64,000 nt of DNA, taken from the NCBI RefSeq assembly GCF_932274485.2, contig NC_065884.2, positions 38,831,540 through 38,895,539 of the forward strand, written 5' to 3'. The DNA comes from Patella vulgata. Its lineage: Eukaryota > Mollusca > Gastropoda > Patellidae. Below the pieces are notes generated by a model, which worked only from the letters and a program-made list of their open reading frames with translations, was not told the origin of the DNA and made no database searches. The position numbers were made by a program, and so were the translations under genes. This document shows positions 11,766-22,754 of this stretch, one piece after another; position 1 is the first letter of the stretch; every line of letters begins with the position of its first letter.

Positions 11766-12231
11766 AAATTATATATTTAAACTAAAATTATTTTAGCTTT
11801 TCACTAAATTTACATCGCATACAATCCAACGATCCTCATTCCAGAATTTATAATATATTTAAACTAAAATTGCTTTAGCTTTTCACTAAATTTACATCGC
11901 ATACAATCCAACGATCCTCATTCCAGAACTTGTAATTTATAATAGCCGCTTTTATGCAATTACAGAATTGTCCAGTGATAGAAGCACATACGCCCGATAT
12001 GACACGTAATCATTTTTGGAGACATGTCTTCTATTCTTACGACAATACTTGGCGTTTATGCTGCGTACCATGTAGTCACGCTACTTATAAAGTAGCATTT
12101 AATAAAATAAAAATATTGACCTTAATCTATTGCACGAAATGCAATGTCGTCATTTATAAAAATATCGAACTTGTAGGCCCCAATTTAAATATCCCCGTGT
12201 ATATAGCGAATATGCCAAATTTGCCGTATGT

Positions 12232-12315
12232 AAATATACTGATTCTCGTAAATATACTATTCTCATAAATATACTATTCTCGTAAATATACTATTCTCGT
12301 AAATATAATTATTCT
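12232..12315. repeat. 17-bp minisatellite
   Basis: About five copies of 'gtaaatatactattctc' with few changes. Confidence 0.8.
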
Positions 12316-12820
12316 CGTCTTCCGACAAGTTATTATTTGTGTCTTTAAATTTGTACCATTCAAATGTCAACCCAACCATTTCAGACTTCACGTCTAACCG
12401 TTTCACGCATAGTCCGTGCAGAGCAATAACAGCTTCTTGATCAAAGTAACAATTCTATCACATGTAAAGGCGTGCACAAGCTTATTCGCGGGTATGGGAA
12501 AACTGTTCGGTTGCTTCATTTGAGAAGATACTGATATTAAACTATAAAATTTGTCAATTTTTTCTTTGAAAATTCTTACAAATTGGTAGCTCTTCGGGAA
12601 GGTTGATCACATCGCTTACCCAGTTTGTGTATTGTACGTTTTTATAATGGCTAGCAAATAATTTATGATATCTGAATACTTTCTGAAAGAACATATAGCT
12701 CGTTATTAGATTTTAGTTTTTAATAGGCCATTTTTTTATGATAGTCGGATATCAATAACAGATATCAAATATAAATCCCATTAATTAGATGAACAAAGAA
12801 TTTGACAAATCTTATAGTTT
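12316..12820. other. Interior of CACTG element, nothing recognised
   Basis: No coding or repeat signal found between the minisatellite and the type-C pearl-like insertion. Confidence 0.4.
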
Positions 12821-12821
12821 A

Positions 12822-13690
12822 CAAGCCAACAGTGAGGCTGATGTCCCCCGCCGAAATAGGAAAATAATTAGAGGACACATATAAAAATCAAATTGCGTAT
12901 CGCTCTGCTTACCCTGAGCAGAAAATGCTCATTATCAAACTTAGTCAAGGTATTACTGTAATGAAACTATACACCAAGTTTCATCAATCTCACTTAATTA
13001 GAACTAAAGTTATCGTGTCCCAAAGCATCAACCAATCAAATTGCTTATCTCTGCTTACCCTAAGCGGAAAATGCTCATCTTCGAACTCCATCAAGGCATT
13101 GACCTAATCAACACATACACCAAGTTTGAACATTCTAGCTCAATTAGGAAGAGAGTTATCGTGCCCCAAAGTATCAACCAATCAAATTGCTTATTTCTGC
13201 TTACCCTAAGCGGAAAATGCTCATTTTCGAACTCCATCAAGGCATTGACCTAATAAACACATACACCAAGTTTGAACATTCTAGCTCAATTAAAAGTTAT
13301 CGTGTCCCAAAGCATCAACCAATCAAATTGCTTATCTCTGCTTACCCTAAGAGGAAAATGCTCATCTTCGAACTCCATCAAGGCATTGACCTAATCAACA
13401 CATACACCAAGTTTGAACATTCTAGCCCAATTAGGAAGACAGTTATCGTGTCCCAAAGCATCAACCAATCAAATTGCTTATCTCTGCTTACCCTTAGCGG
13501 AAAATGCTCATCTTCGAACTCCATCAAGGCATTGACCTAATAAACACATACACCAAGTTTGAACATTCTAGCTCAATTAGGAAGAGAGTTATTGTGTCCC
13601 AAAAAGTGTGACGGACAGACAGACGGACAGACAGACGGGACAGACAGACGGACAGACAGACAGACAGACAGACGGACGAACCCATTTAGC
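12822..13690 (+). mobile_element. Pearl-like element, type C, 3' end truncated
   Basis: Head 'caagccaacagtgaggctga' at 12822, then tandem units starting at 13025, 13171, 13312 and 13458 (spacings 146, 141, 146 bp). A long GACG/GACA run occupies about 13609-13677. The usual end after 'gaacccattt' is missing. It lies within the CACTG element and is therefore younger. Open frames here come from the repeated unit and are not genes. Confidence 0.8.
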
Positions 13691-14270
13691 GAAAACAGTC
13701 AATTAATAAATCTATAAAAAAAATTAACAACCGTAATTCAGACAGCAACTTCTAATACACATTTTGGTTGAAATAATAATCCGCGTGTAGCTTTTAAATT
13801 AATTTATTACTTTATGGCCCCAATCAAGTATCAAAACACTGCATTTGTTACATAACACCTAGAGGTCAATGTTTTCAAACATTCTGATCAATCAACCATA
13901 ACAAAACGATGGCAATACTTTCCCCCAGTTTGACTGTATATACAGGATACTACTGCTCTAATATTGTATTTTAAAAAACGATTGGAAATGTAGACGGTGT
14001 TATTGATGAACTATTTAAATGTTCACATCATATCCCACGCAATTATATCGTCTAATTCTATCGGGAGTAGATCCATCGTTCAGTAATTATAAGTTTATGG
14101 AACTTTAAAATCTTCGCTGATTCCACGGGACAGATACAATACCATGCTGATTTTTATTTTTCATTTCGGCGCCAACGGCTCGGCCTTCAATGCATACCAT
14201 CAATCAAAGGTCAATATGTGAACTTGCGCGTTTAATCAAATGAAACTATGTCTAAAATGATTATAAAATA
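13691..14270. other. Interior of CACTG element, nothing recognised
   Basis: No gene, RNA or repeat family identified. Confidence 0.4.
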
Positions 14271-15385
14271 AACCTGATATTGCTTTCTGATGTGGCTGGG
14301 TTATTTCAGGTGCCAGTGGTAAGAATAAGAAGCCAGTACATGTATATTTACATATGGCAAATTTGACTTATTCGCTATATACCCAGGGATATTCAAATTG
14401 GGGTCTATCTGTTCGATATTTATAAATGACAACATTGCATTTCGTGCGATCGATTAAGGTCAATATTTTTATTTTATTAAATGCAACTTTATTAGTAGTG
14501 TGACTATATGGTCGCAGTATAAACGCCAGGTATAGTCGAAAGAATAGAAGACAAGTTGTAAGACTTTGGTCCTTAAGACATTATTGGGTCTTTGAAAAAT
14601 TGTTGGTTAACTCTTTCTATAGAGTCAAATCCCATGTAATAATAAAACCTGATATTGCTTTCTGATGTGGCTGGGTTATTTCAGGTGCCAGACGTAAGAA
14701 TAAGAAGCCAGTACATGTATATTTACATACAGCAAATTTGACTTATTCGCTATATACCCAGGGATATTCAAATTGGGGTCTATCTGTTCGATATTTATAA
14801 ATGACAACATTGTATTTCGTGAGATAGATTAAGGTCAATATTTTTATTTTATAAAATGCAAATTTATAAGTAGCGTGACTATATGGTCGCAGTATAAATG
14901 CCAGGTATAGTCGAAAGAATAGAAGACAAGTTGTAAGACTTTGGTCCTTAAGACAATATTGGGTCTTTGAAAAATTGTTGGTTAACTCTTTCTATAGAGT
15001 CAAATCCCACGTAATAATAAAACCTGATATTGCTTTCTGATGTGGCTGGGTTATTTCAGGTGCCAGACGTAAGAATAAGAAGCCAGTACATGTATATTTA
15101 CATACAGCAAATTTGACTTATTCGCTATATACCCAGGGATATTCAAATTGGGGTCTATCTGTTCGATATTTATAAATGACAACATTGTATTTCGTGAGAT
15201 AGATTAAGGTCAATATTTTTATTTTATAAAATGCAAATTTATAAGTAGCGTGACTATATGGTCGCAGTATAAACGCCAGGTATAGTCGAAAGAATAGAAG
15301 ACAAGTTGTAAGACTTTGGTCCTTAAGAAAATATTGGTTAACTCTTTCTATAGAGTCAAATCCCATGTAATAATAAAAGCGAACG
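14271..15385. repeat. Three tandem copies of a 375-bp unit
   Basis: 'aacctgatattgctttctga' starts at 14271, 14646 and 15021, exactly 375 bp apart; the last copy is slightly shortened. Copies differ at few sites. A part of each unit ('gatattcaaattggggtct', 'atttataaatgacaacatt') matches 12130-12240 in reverse complement, so the unit derives from the inner side of the element's arms. Confidence 0.85.
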
Positions 15386-15404
15386 ACATGTTTATATGTA
15401 AAAA

Positions 15405-16172
15405 AGATAGGTTGCCAGGCAACGAAACATACGCCCACAGCAGCTATATCGTCCGGGCAGTCAACAAGAGTTGCCGCATATTTTTACTTTTTTCGGTAAT
15501 GGAACATTTATAATACATTAAAATCTGATTAAGAGTAACAACTCATTAAGTAATTATCAGAAAACCATTAGAATTTGTTTGGTTTTTATAAAGTCTTTCC
15601 CCATGCTAACGTTTAATATACAAAACTTTTAACATCATGGATTTAGCTGTTCAAGTCATAAAGATTCATTGAAAATCAATATACTTGTTCGTCTCAAGAG
15701 TCAAGACCTTAAACACTGTGTATCAATTTAAAGTCAATCGGATATTAACTTTAGCCTCTAGAGCGTCCACAAGATTTTTCAAAGTGATCAAGGGCCATAA
15801 CTCTGACAGTAATTATCGGAAATTGCTGAAAATCGGATATTAACTTTAGCCTCTAGAGCGTCCACAAGATTTTTTGAAGTGATCAAGGGCCATAACTCTG
15901 GCAGTAATTATCGGAAATCGCTGAAAATCAATAGGCTTCTTCATCTCATGACCTTAAACACTGTGTATAAATTTAAAGTCAATCGGATATTAACTTTAGA
16001 CTCTAGAGCGTCCACAAGATTTTTTGAAGTGATCAAGGGCCATAACTCTGGCAGTAATTATCGGAAATCGCTGAAAATCAATAGGCTTCTTCGTCGCATG
16101 ACCTTAAACACTGTGTATAAATTTAGAGTCAATCGGATATTAACTTTAGCCTCTAGAGCGTCCACAGGATAA
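15405..16172 (+). mobile_element. Pearl-like element, type A (A1 units), 3' end truncated
   Basis: Head 'gataggttgccaggcaacg' then A1 units containing 'tcggaaatcgctgaaaatc', 'cttcttcgtcgcatgacc' and 'gcctctagagcgtccacaa', 150 bp per unit near the 3' side. It ends in 'gcgtccacaggataattgg' without the usual GACG run and terminal hairpin. Lies inside the CACTG element. Confidence 0.75.
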
Positions 16173-16542
16173 TTGGTAAAATCCTAACCATTGTCAAAAT
16201 ATCCATCAAATTCTGTTTATGACATATGGTTGGTAGACCAAATAAGGTAATGTTCTCCCCCCAGGTCTTGGGAAATGGGGAGGTTTATTCCATATTTTGG
16301 ATTGAAATTAAAGTCAAGGTCAGTCTAGGACGTGCAGAAATTAGGGGGTTATAAAAGAGGCTGTTTAGTGAGACTGATCAGAGCTCACCCAGGTATTCCG
16401 AGCAGCTATCATTTATTGAGAACGAGGGACCTTTGAAGCCAATCCAGCTTAATAATATTTAAAGTTGAAGAAATCATTTAACATGTAGTTTTATATATTA
16501 TGATCACGAAGAAAACACAACAAGGAAGTCCAATCTACAAAG
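16173..16542 (+). promoter_or_regulatory. Possible RNA polymerase II core promoter
   Basis: 'gggttataaaagaggctg' at about 16345-16365 holds a strong TATA box, followed about 30 bp downstream by 'gactgatcagagctc'. Sequence composition differs from the neighbours and is GC-richer. It could be a remnant promoter of an older inserted element, such as a lone terminal repeat. No transcript unit downstream is recognised. Confidence 0.3.
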
Positions 16543-17737
16543 TCTCGAAAAATGATTACGTGTCATATCGGGCGTATGTGCTTCTTTGATATGTTAGATC
16601 ACGGGACAATTCTGTAATTGCATAAAAGCGGCTATTATAAATTACAAGTTCTGGAATGAGGATTGTTGGATTGTATGCGATGTAAATTTAGTGAAAAGCT
16701 AAAGCAATTTTAGTTTAAATATATTATAAATTCTGGAATGAGGATCGTTGGATTGTATGCGATGTAAATATATTATAAATTACAAGTTCTGGAATGAGGA
16801 TCGTTGGATTGTATTCGATGTAAATTTAGTGAAAAGCTAATGTAATTTTAGTTTAAATATATCATTTGTGTGGAAATTATCACTGTTCTGTTGCTTGTGC
16901 CGTATTATTTATCAATATGGAGATTTCTGTTTTATGGATATTGCTATTGAAGGTAAGATGCACAATTTACGCAACGTGGCACGTTTTTATAAATTTAATA
17001 AATGTCAAACGGTGAGTGCGGGTCTTATTAGTAATAAAGCAGAAATATATTTCTGTTGTTTTTGCTGGATTTACTCTCTATATTCCCGTGGATATTCAAA
17101 TTGGGCGCTGACTGCTGGGTATTTATAAATGACGACATTACATTCGCCTTTCCATATACGATGATTAAGGTCCGTATTTTTATTTCATTAAATTCAACTT
17201 TATATATGGTACGCAATACAAAGGACACATAAGAGAAACGTAGATCATAGCGAGCACACATGCCTGTCTAAAGACCTGTCTTTAATTATACAAAGACCTG
17301 CGTAAGACACACGGTCGAATGATAAATTGAACGGTAAAACAGTTTTACTTCCCAAATTTTGATTTAACACGTACGTGTCAGATAAAACCTGTTGGTCCTT
17401 GATTATACTCCTTTTGATCCAGTTATCACAACTAGCGAGAAAACACGCCAATTAGACAATACACAACATTGACATTCATTTTTTACCGGTCGGTTAATTA
17501 ACACACCTCTACTGAAAACGCACTATCGCACAGTTTTTCACCCCTAGCGTTAATTAATTCACCTCTCAGACAGTTTTTCACCTTTGTTAATTAACACACC
17601 TTATTTACAGTTTTAACGCGGTAATACTGAGTAATAGTCGGAAAATTAATTTTCTTTCGATACACGTACAAATAACAACCATGACTGAGAAATATATGGT
17701 GGCTGTGCACAGATTCACCCTTTAGCAGTTCTCAGTG
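16543..17737. repeat. Right inverted arm of the CACTG element
   Basis: Reverse complement of the left arm, ending GTTCTCAGTG. It contains an extra internal repeat of the 'ttctggaatgaggatcgttg' segment (three versions between 16650 and 16820). The TTAATTAA motif cluster lies at 17489-17600 and the twin 86-codon frame at 16868-17128. Confidence 0.8.
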
Positions 17738-17740
17738 TTA

Positions 17741-18445
17741 CATATTTTAAACATTGTAAGTGAATATATTTTTAAGTGATATATTTTGTGATATATACGA
17801 GTGAGAGATTCATCAGAGGAAGATGCTACACTTACACTTAGATTTTTTTCCTTTTTTTTTCTTTCCTAGATTACATATAAACACAAGCAAACAATACAAT
17901 AAATAGGTATACAATATAAATAAAATATACAACAAAGAGAGTACATAAACATCAAATAAAAGATTTTGCACTAAAACAAATCCGATTTATAACATCAAAA
18001 GCCATTCGGTTGAGCAAATAGAAAGGGAGAAGCATTACCGAAAAACTAAAATCTTGAACTAAATTCTATAGGCTAAAACACTTTTAATAGATTTTGAAAT
18101 AGCAGGAATTGAAAAAAAAACCCAAAAGATAATTGTGTGTACTTAAATAGATTAAGTCAAGAACTCAAATATATTTTAAATAATTGCCGAAAACTTTATT
18201 TATTCATATGTAAAATGAATACACTAAATACTAAAGCTATAGGAAACTGACATATATATAGGTCAACTATATCTAATTTAAACAATTCCATTTCTTTAAT
18301 TTATCAATATTATATATATATGGATAAGTGATGTTATGTTTAAGTTTGATGAACATATTATATATGGTATTGCGTTTTATATAGTATAATGATGAAATGT
18401 ATTATATTTAGAGCAACTTATTTAAGATAATATATATTTAATTAT
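17741..18445. other. AT-rich stretch, no gene seen
   Basis: Low-complexity AT-rich sequence with TATATA runs; no feature supported. Confidence 0.5.
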
Positions 18446-18452
18446 ATTAGTA

Positions 18453-19298
18453 GGGGTTTCATGTCAAGGTTTCAAATGACAGAAAAAAAAATTTTAAAAA
18501 TATTTTGTGAAAATATACATAAAATGCTACCCAATTTTTTTTATTTCATCAAAATATTCTAATTAGATCCAAAGTTATGGAATTTTAAAATCCGAGATCG
18601 AGGTCAATAATGTAATCAAAATGCTCTATACCAGTCAACGCGTGGCTTGGCACCAAAATAAGTGCTTTTCAGTCATATTTGAGTGACGTCATAAGCGGTA
18701 TTTTCCCTTCAGAATCGCTAGTACCAATTTTTAACACTGAAATCCGCACGTTATTGTCAGCTAAAATTTATTAAAATCGTAATAATTTGAATGAAAATAT
18801 GTCAAATATTTATAATCTGGATGATACCTCAAGAAAGTTTTTTTATATTTAGTCGAAATTTGACAATTTTCAGTCATCAAAACAGATAAATCCCATTTTC
18901 TACGGGTCTACTTGTCCGATCACGTGGTATCAACAACCATTATAACCACCAAAATGTTATCTATCGTTTGATTGGTTCTATATCAAAATCCCCCGGTAAC
19001 TAAGCTGCGGATTCACCAATGAAGTGAGTCGTAGCAATGGAAAATCTCAGGCTGTGTGACGTCAGAGCGGTATTTTCCCGCGAGCGTCTATGTAAACAAA
19101 CGGTAATTTCGCTTACATTTCGATAATTTTTTAGCCTGAATCTTTGCAGATATTGAGATTGATATTAAACTATTGCAATACAATTGCTAGTAATGCATTT
19201 ACATAAAATAGTAATTCAGAATCGTAGATTGAAGTGGGCTATATTTCAGCCGCTGACTGTCCGATTTCACGCTAAAGTCACGTGACCTGAAACCCCTA
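18453..19298. mobile_element. 0.85-kb TIR element with CRE-like motifs
   Basis: Ends are TAGGGGTTTCATGTCAAG and, in reverse complement, TAGGGGTTTCAGGTCACG. The 7-bp direct repeat ATATTAG flanks it (18446-18452, 19299-19305). The interior repeats 'gtgacgtca' followed within a few bases by 'gcggtattttccc' twice (near 18683 and 19058). TGACGTCA is the consensus CREB/ATF site. No coding frame; superfamily not certain. Confidence 0.6.
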
Positions 19299-19368
19299 AT
19301 ATTAGCAGATATTTTTATGCAAGAAATGTATATTGGTCTGAAAACACACACTAATTATATCTGAAGAC

Positions 19369-20655
19369 AAGCCAACAGTGAGGCTGATGTCCCCCACTGA
19401 AATCCAAAAATAAATAGATGACACATATTAATTAATCGCACATTTATTTTTTTCAAAAGTATCAAGCAATCAAACTGATTATCAACTATACACTAAGTTA
19501 CATCACTCTCTATCAGATAGAATCCAAGTTATCTTGTCCCAAAAAATCAACCAATGAAATTGCTTAGCTTTGTTTAGCTTTAGCTCAAAATGTTAATCAT
19601 TGAACTCAGTCAAGACATTCACCTAATGAACATCAACATCAAGTTTAAACATTCTATCTCAATTAAAAGCAGAGTTGTTATGTTCCAAAGTCTTGACCAA
19701 TCAAATTGCTTATCTATCCTTAGCCTAAGCAGAAAATTCTCATCATCAAACTTAGTCAAGGTAATGATATAAGGAATCTATACTCAGAGTTTCATCACTC
19801 TCACTTAATTAAAACCAAAGTTATTGGCCCCAAAGCATCAATCAATCAGATAGCTTATCTCTGCTTACCCTAAGCCGAACTCCATCAAGGCATTCGCCTA
19901 ATAAACACCTACATCAGGTTTGAACGTTCTAGTTCAATTAGAAAGAGTGATTGTGTTCCAAAGTCTCAGCTAATTAAATTGCTTATCACTCTGCTTACCC
20001 TGAGCAGAAAATGCTCTTATCGAACTTAGTCAAGGTAATGAAGTAATGAAACTATACACCAAGTTTCGACACTCTCACTTAATTAGAACTAAAATTATCG
20101 TGTCCCAAAGCATCAGCCAATCAAATTACTTATCTCTGCTTACCCTAAGCAGAAAATGCTCATCTTCAAACTTCATCAAGGCATTTGCCTAATAAACACC
20201 TACACCAACTTTGAACATTCTAGCTCAATTAGAAGGAGGGTTATTGGGTTCCAAAGTCTTGGCCAATCAAATTGTTTATCACTCTGCTTACTCTGAGCAG
20301 AAAATGCTCATTATCGAACTTAGTCAAGGTTATGATGTAATGAAACTATACATCAAGTTTCATCACTCTCACTTAATTAGAACTAAGGTTATCATGTCCC
20401 AAAGCATCAACCAATCAAATTGCTTATCTCTGCCTACCCTAAGCAGAAAATGCCCATCTTCGAACTCCATCATTGCATTGACCTAATAAACACCTACAAC
20501 AAGTTTGAACATTCTAGCTCAATTAGAAATAGAGTTAATTTGTCCCAAAAAGTGTGACGGACAGACAGACAGATGGACGGACGGACAGACGGACGGACAG
20601 ACAGGCAGAAGAATCCATTTTAATAGTCCCCTGCTTTCTTTGAAAGCCAGGGGAC
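19369..20655 (+). mobile_element. Pearl-like element, type C, looks complete
   Basis: Begins 'caagccaacagtgaggctg', has about eight alternating half-units of the 'ccaatcaaattgctta' type, a GACG/GACA run at about 20557-20610, and ends 'agtcccctgctttctttga' then 'ggggaca'. Best reference copy for type C in this window. Confidence 0.8.
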
Positions 20656-21025
20656 AATAATGAGTATACTCTAAAATATTCATTGATAATAGTCAATTCA
20701 CTCATTTCAATACACAAAATAGTAAGCAATGTGCTTACAAATATCAAAAAGTAGATATTTTAGACTAATCTCAAATCAAATTTTCATCCATTTTGTGTAT
20801 AGAAATAAGAACAATTCTCATTAGAACTTCAAACCCACAAAGAAAATAAATGATCACCCAATGACTATTAGAAATTTAAGTCACATGATTGTTAATATGA
20901 GTACTAGGATAGAATGGGTGGGAATTAATCATTAATTGATCATGCTTGTGGGAGGTTATGCCTGGTGTTACTATTTTTAGTAACATGCTGCAAATCAGCA
21001 TGCTTAATATTCTTAGTGATGTCAC
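20656..21025. other. Intron or 3' flank of liprin-beta exons
   Basis: No further liprin exon recognised. The frame of exon 21026-21206 stays open to 20940, so a read-through terminal exon ending HVTKNSNTRHNLPQA is possible, but the GT donor at 21024-21025 is preferred. Confidence 0.4.
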
Positions 21026-21206
21026 CTAAATTTGGTGCAGAACAGCTTCGTTTCCCTGATCTGATACGTAACAAAGTTCTCCCTAGAGTTGGGAACCCCC
21101 TAGTGCGTTTGGGTGTTTCTTCGCCTTCTCTATAACGTTCTTTAGGTAACGTACCAAAGCCTCCATTGTTCTGTGTTTCAAATTTTTTCTTACTTGTAGG
21201 TGGTGT
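21026..21206 (-). CDS. PPFIBP1/2: Liprin-beta exon: FGTLP-like and SAPNL linker segment
   Basis: Acceptor 'ttgtctttcag' precedes ACACCACC at 21206; the donor is TTTAG^GTGACA at 21026. The 181-bp exon encodes TPPTSKKKFETQNNGGFGTL, then PKERYREGEETPKRTRG and TLLRIRSGKRSCSAPNL. In vertebrate liprin-beta-1 the linker before the SAM domains has a FGTLP motif followed by a basic stretch ending in KRTASAPNLAE; the order and spacing agree. The exon starts in phase 0, as required by the preceding exon, and ends in phase 1. The domain is unstructured and basic. Liprin-beta is a cytoplasmic scaffold that pairs with liprin-alpha through C-terminal SAM domains, which are not in view. Confidence 0.75.
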
Positions 21207-21593
21207 CTGAAAGACAAGAGAGAAATGAAATTCGACAAACTTGTACATATATTCTGACAACTGTCTCTTTCAATTTGACTAAATTATCATAAATACACAA
21301 GATGCTTCTCGGCAGTACAGTGACAATCATCAGAAAAATGTTATAGCACTTTCATCTAGTTTATAGTCAGTTTTTTTTTTCCAAATTATGTCAACTCACT
21401 TAAAGATTCACACTTCTCAGTGAACAATCATGGGCAAAAAATTATTCTCTTAATCCCTTGAAAAGTGTCAATTGAGTGAATATGATTATATCATGATCTG
21501 GTCAAACCACACATGTTTTCATGACTAGCAGACTCAATTCAATGTTTAACTCCATTGTAAGTGTTACAAATAAAAGACTCATGAATCACCTAC

Positions 21594-21676
21594 TTTCATA
21601 AGTTGAGACTTAGGTATTAAATGTTCACAACTATTAGATCGAGTCATGCCAAGTGCTTCACGATTGCTAGATGTTA
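21594..21676 (-). CDS. PPFIBP1/2: Liprin-beta exon: Ser-rich linker (RSNSCEHL)
   Basis: Acceptor 'tttatatttcag' and donor AAA^GTAGGT bound an 83-bp exon coding TSSNREALGMTRSNSCEHLI plus PKSQLMK. Two leading bases complete a Val codon with the G left by exon 31943-32003, and the exon ends in phase 0 to join 21026-21206, separated by a 387-bp intron. The RSNSCEHL motif resembles the short Ser-rich motifs (such as SLEDL or SSSLGNL) in the linker of liprin-beta proteins. Family assignment rests mainly on the neighbouring exons. Confidence 0.7.
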
Positions 21677-22754
21677 CTGAAATATAAATCAAAACAAATG
21701 TTAAACATTTTACATTAAAAAGCGTAAATGGACCTATGTCAATACATAAGACGATGTTGTCTTTAATCAGTTACTATTTATTACAAATATCGAATTCTAA
21801 TTAAATTCTCGGATTACCCACTACCCGCATCTTTTTCCGTCATTTTTATCTCAGAAAGTGTTGTGCGGCTAATTCTTCATAAAGTTTATCAACTTGTACA
21901 TCAAGAGCTCAATGTTTGCGTGAGACATAACGCGTGCAGAAATTCCTAATCGTCAGGCTGTCGATTAGGGGAACCCTTAAATTTTTGTCCTGTATACGCT
22001 CCATGATTGTTTTTCGGGGAATCCAGTATTTTTCTAGTAAGATTGGATATCTCTACTTTCCATATATACCAATATAGCCATACTTTTATTGGAAATAACC
22101 ACCCGATAAATACTTTTCTGGGAACCCATCTTTAAAGGAGAATGCTATAGTAAAAGTTTAATTTTATCAATTACTTAGTTCACTGTGTAACACATTTTAG
22201 AATTATACTATAAAGTATGCAATATGCAAATAAGATTGTTTGATTTGTGCATGCATACTGTCGGCCAATAGAACATGTAACTGTAAATTTTCCCGTGGTT
22301 AGACACCTCTAACCAATGATAAAATAGTTGTTTGTGGCATATATGTAGCAAACATTCAGCCATTGTTTTGAAATTTCATCTTGGTTGAATATGAACAATA
22401 AAACAAGGATTATGTCGAATCTGAGAATAATTATTGAACCTCAAAATAAAATCATACAAAAAAGAAAGAAAATAGATCCAGTCAGAGCAGTTTTCCAAAT
22501 GTTCGATTGATCACGTACGAATTGCATCAAGGTAGGGTGCCCCACCATAAATAAACATCTCCAAATATCTTGACAATTACACCACAATATGTATATATAC
22601 ACCAAGCCTTAAATAAGTTTCAAACATTTATAGTCACTAAATAAATGGTCATGCTGTACGTAATAAGCTATGACCATTTAATCATCCATAAATAATAAAC
22701 TGAAAGATGGTTCCGAGTGTCGGCCATAACATCCGAGCACGTGTGAGTAAACCA
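21677..22754 (-). other. Liprin-beta intron sequence
   Basis: Start of the 10.3-kb intron between exons 31943-32003 and 21594-21676. No exon or named repeat recognised in this part; several short AT-rich stretches. Confidence 0.5.

Larger units (their letters stand above)
10889..12025. repeat. Left inverted arm of the CACTG element
   Basis: Matches 16543-17737 in reverse complement, with small differences, from the CACTG end through 'acgcccgatatgacacgtaa' near 11989. Similarity fades after about 12025. Confidence 0.8.
10889..17737. mobile_element. Long-TIR DNA element with CACTG ends and TTA duplication
   Basis: The left end reads CACTGAGAACTGCTAAAGGG and the right end is its exact reverse complement. 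TTA flanks both sides (10886-10888, 17738-17740). CACTA-like ends with a 3-bp duplication are the signature of the EnSpm/CACTA superfamily, which also includes CACTG-ended animal elements. Inverted arms extend more than 1.1 kb. The interior holds a type-C pearl-like element, a 375-bp triplication and a type-A pearl-like element. No transposase frame was found, so it is probably non-autonomous. Subterminal TTAATTAA motifs fit transposase binding sites. Confidence 0.7.

Noticed and set aside
13187-13540. 117-codon open frame
   Set aside because: Lies entirely within tandem type-C units; repeated peptide is a by-product.
15879-16172. 97-codon open frame
   Set aside because: It is the 150-bp pearl-like unit read in an open frame; unit length divisible by three explains it.
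12822-20655. Evenly spaced repeats suggesting a CRISPR array
   Set aside because: Units are 140-150 bp with no unique spacers, in a eukaryotic setting.
20940-21025. Read-through of the SAPNL exon as the true C terminus
   Set aside because: A usable GT donor stands right after SAPNL and liprin-beta proteins continue into SAM domains; kept only as a weak alternative.
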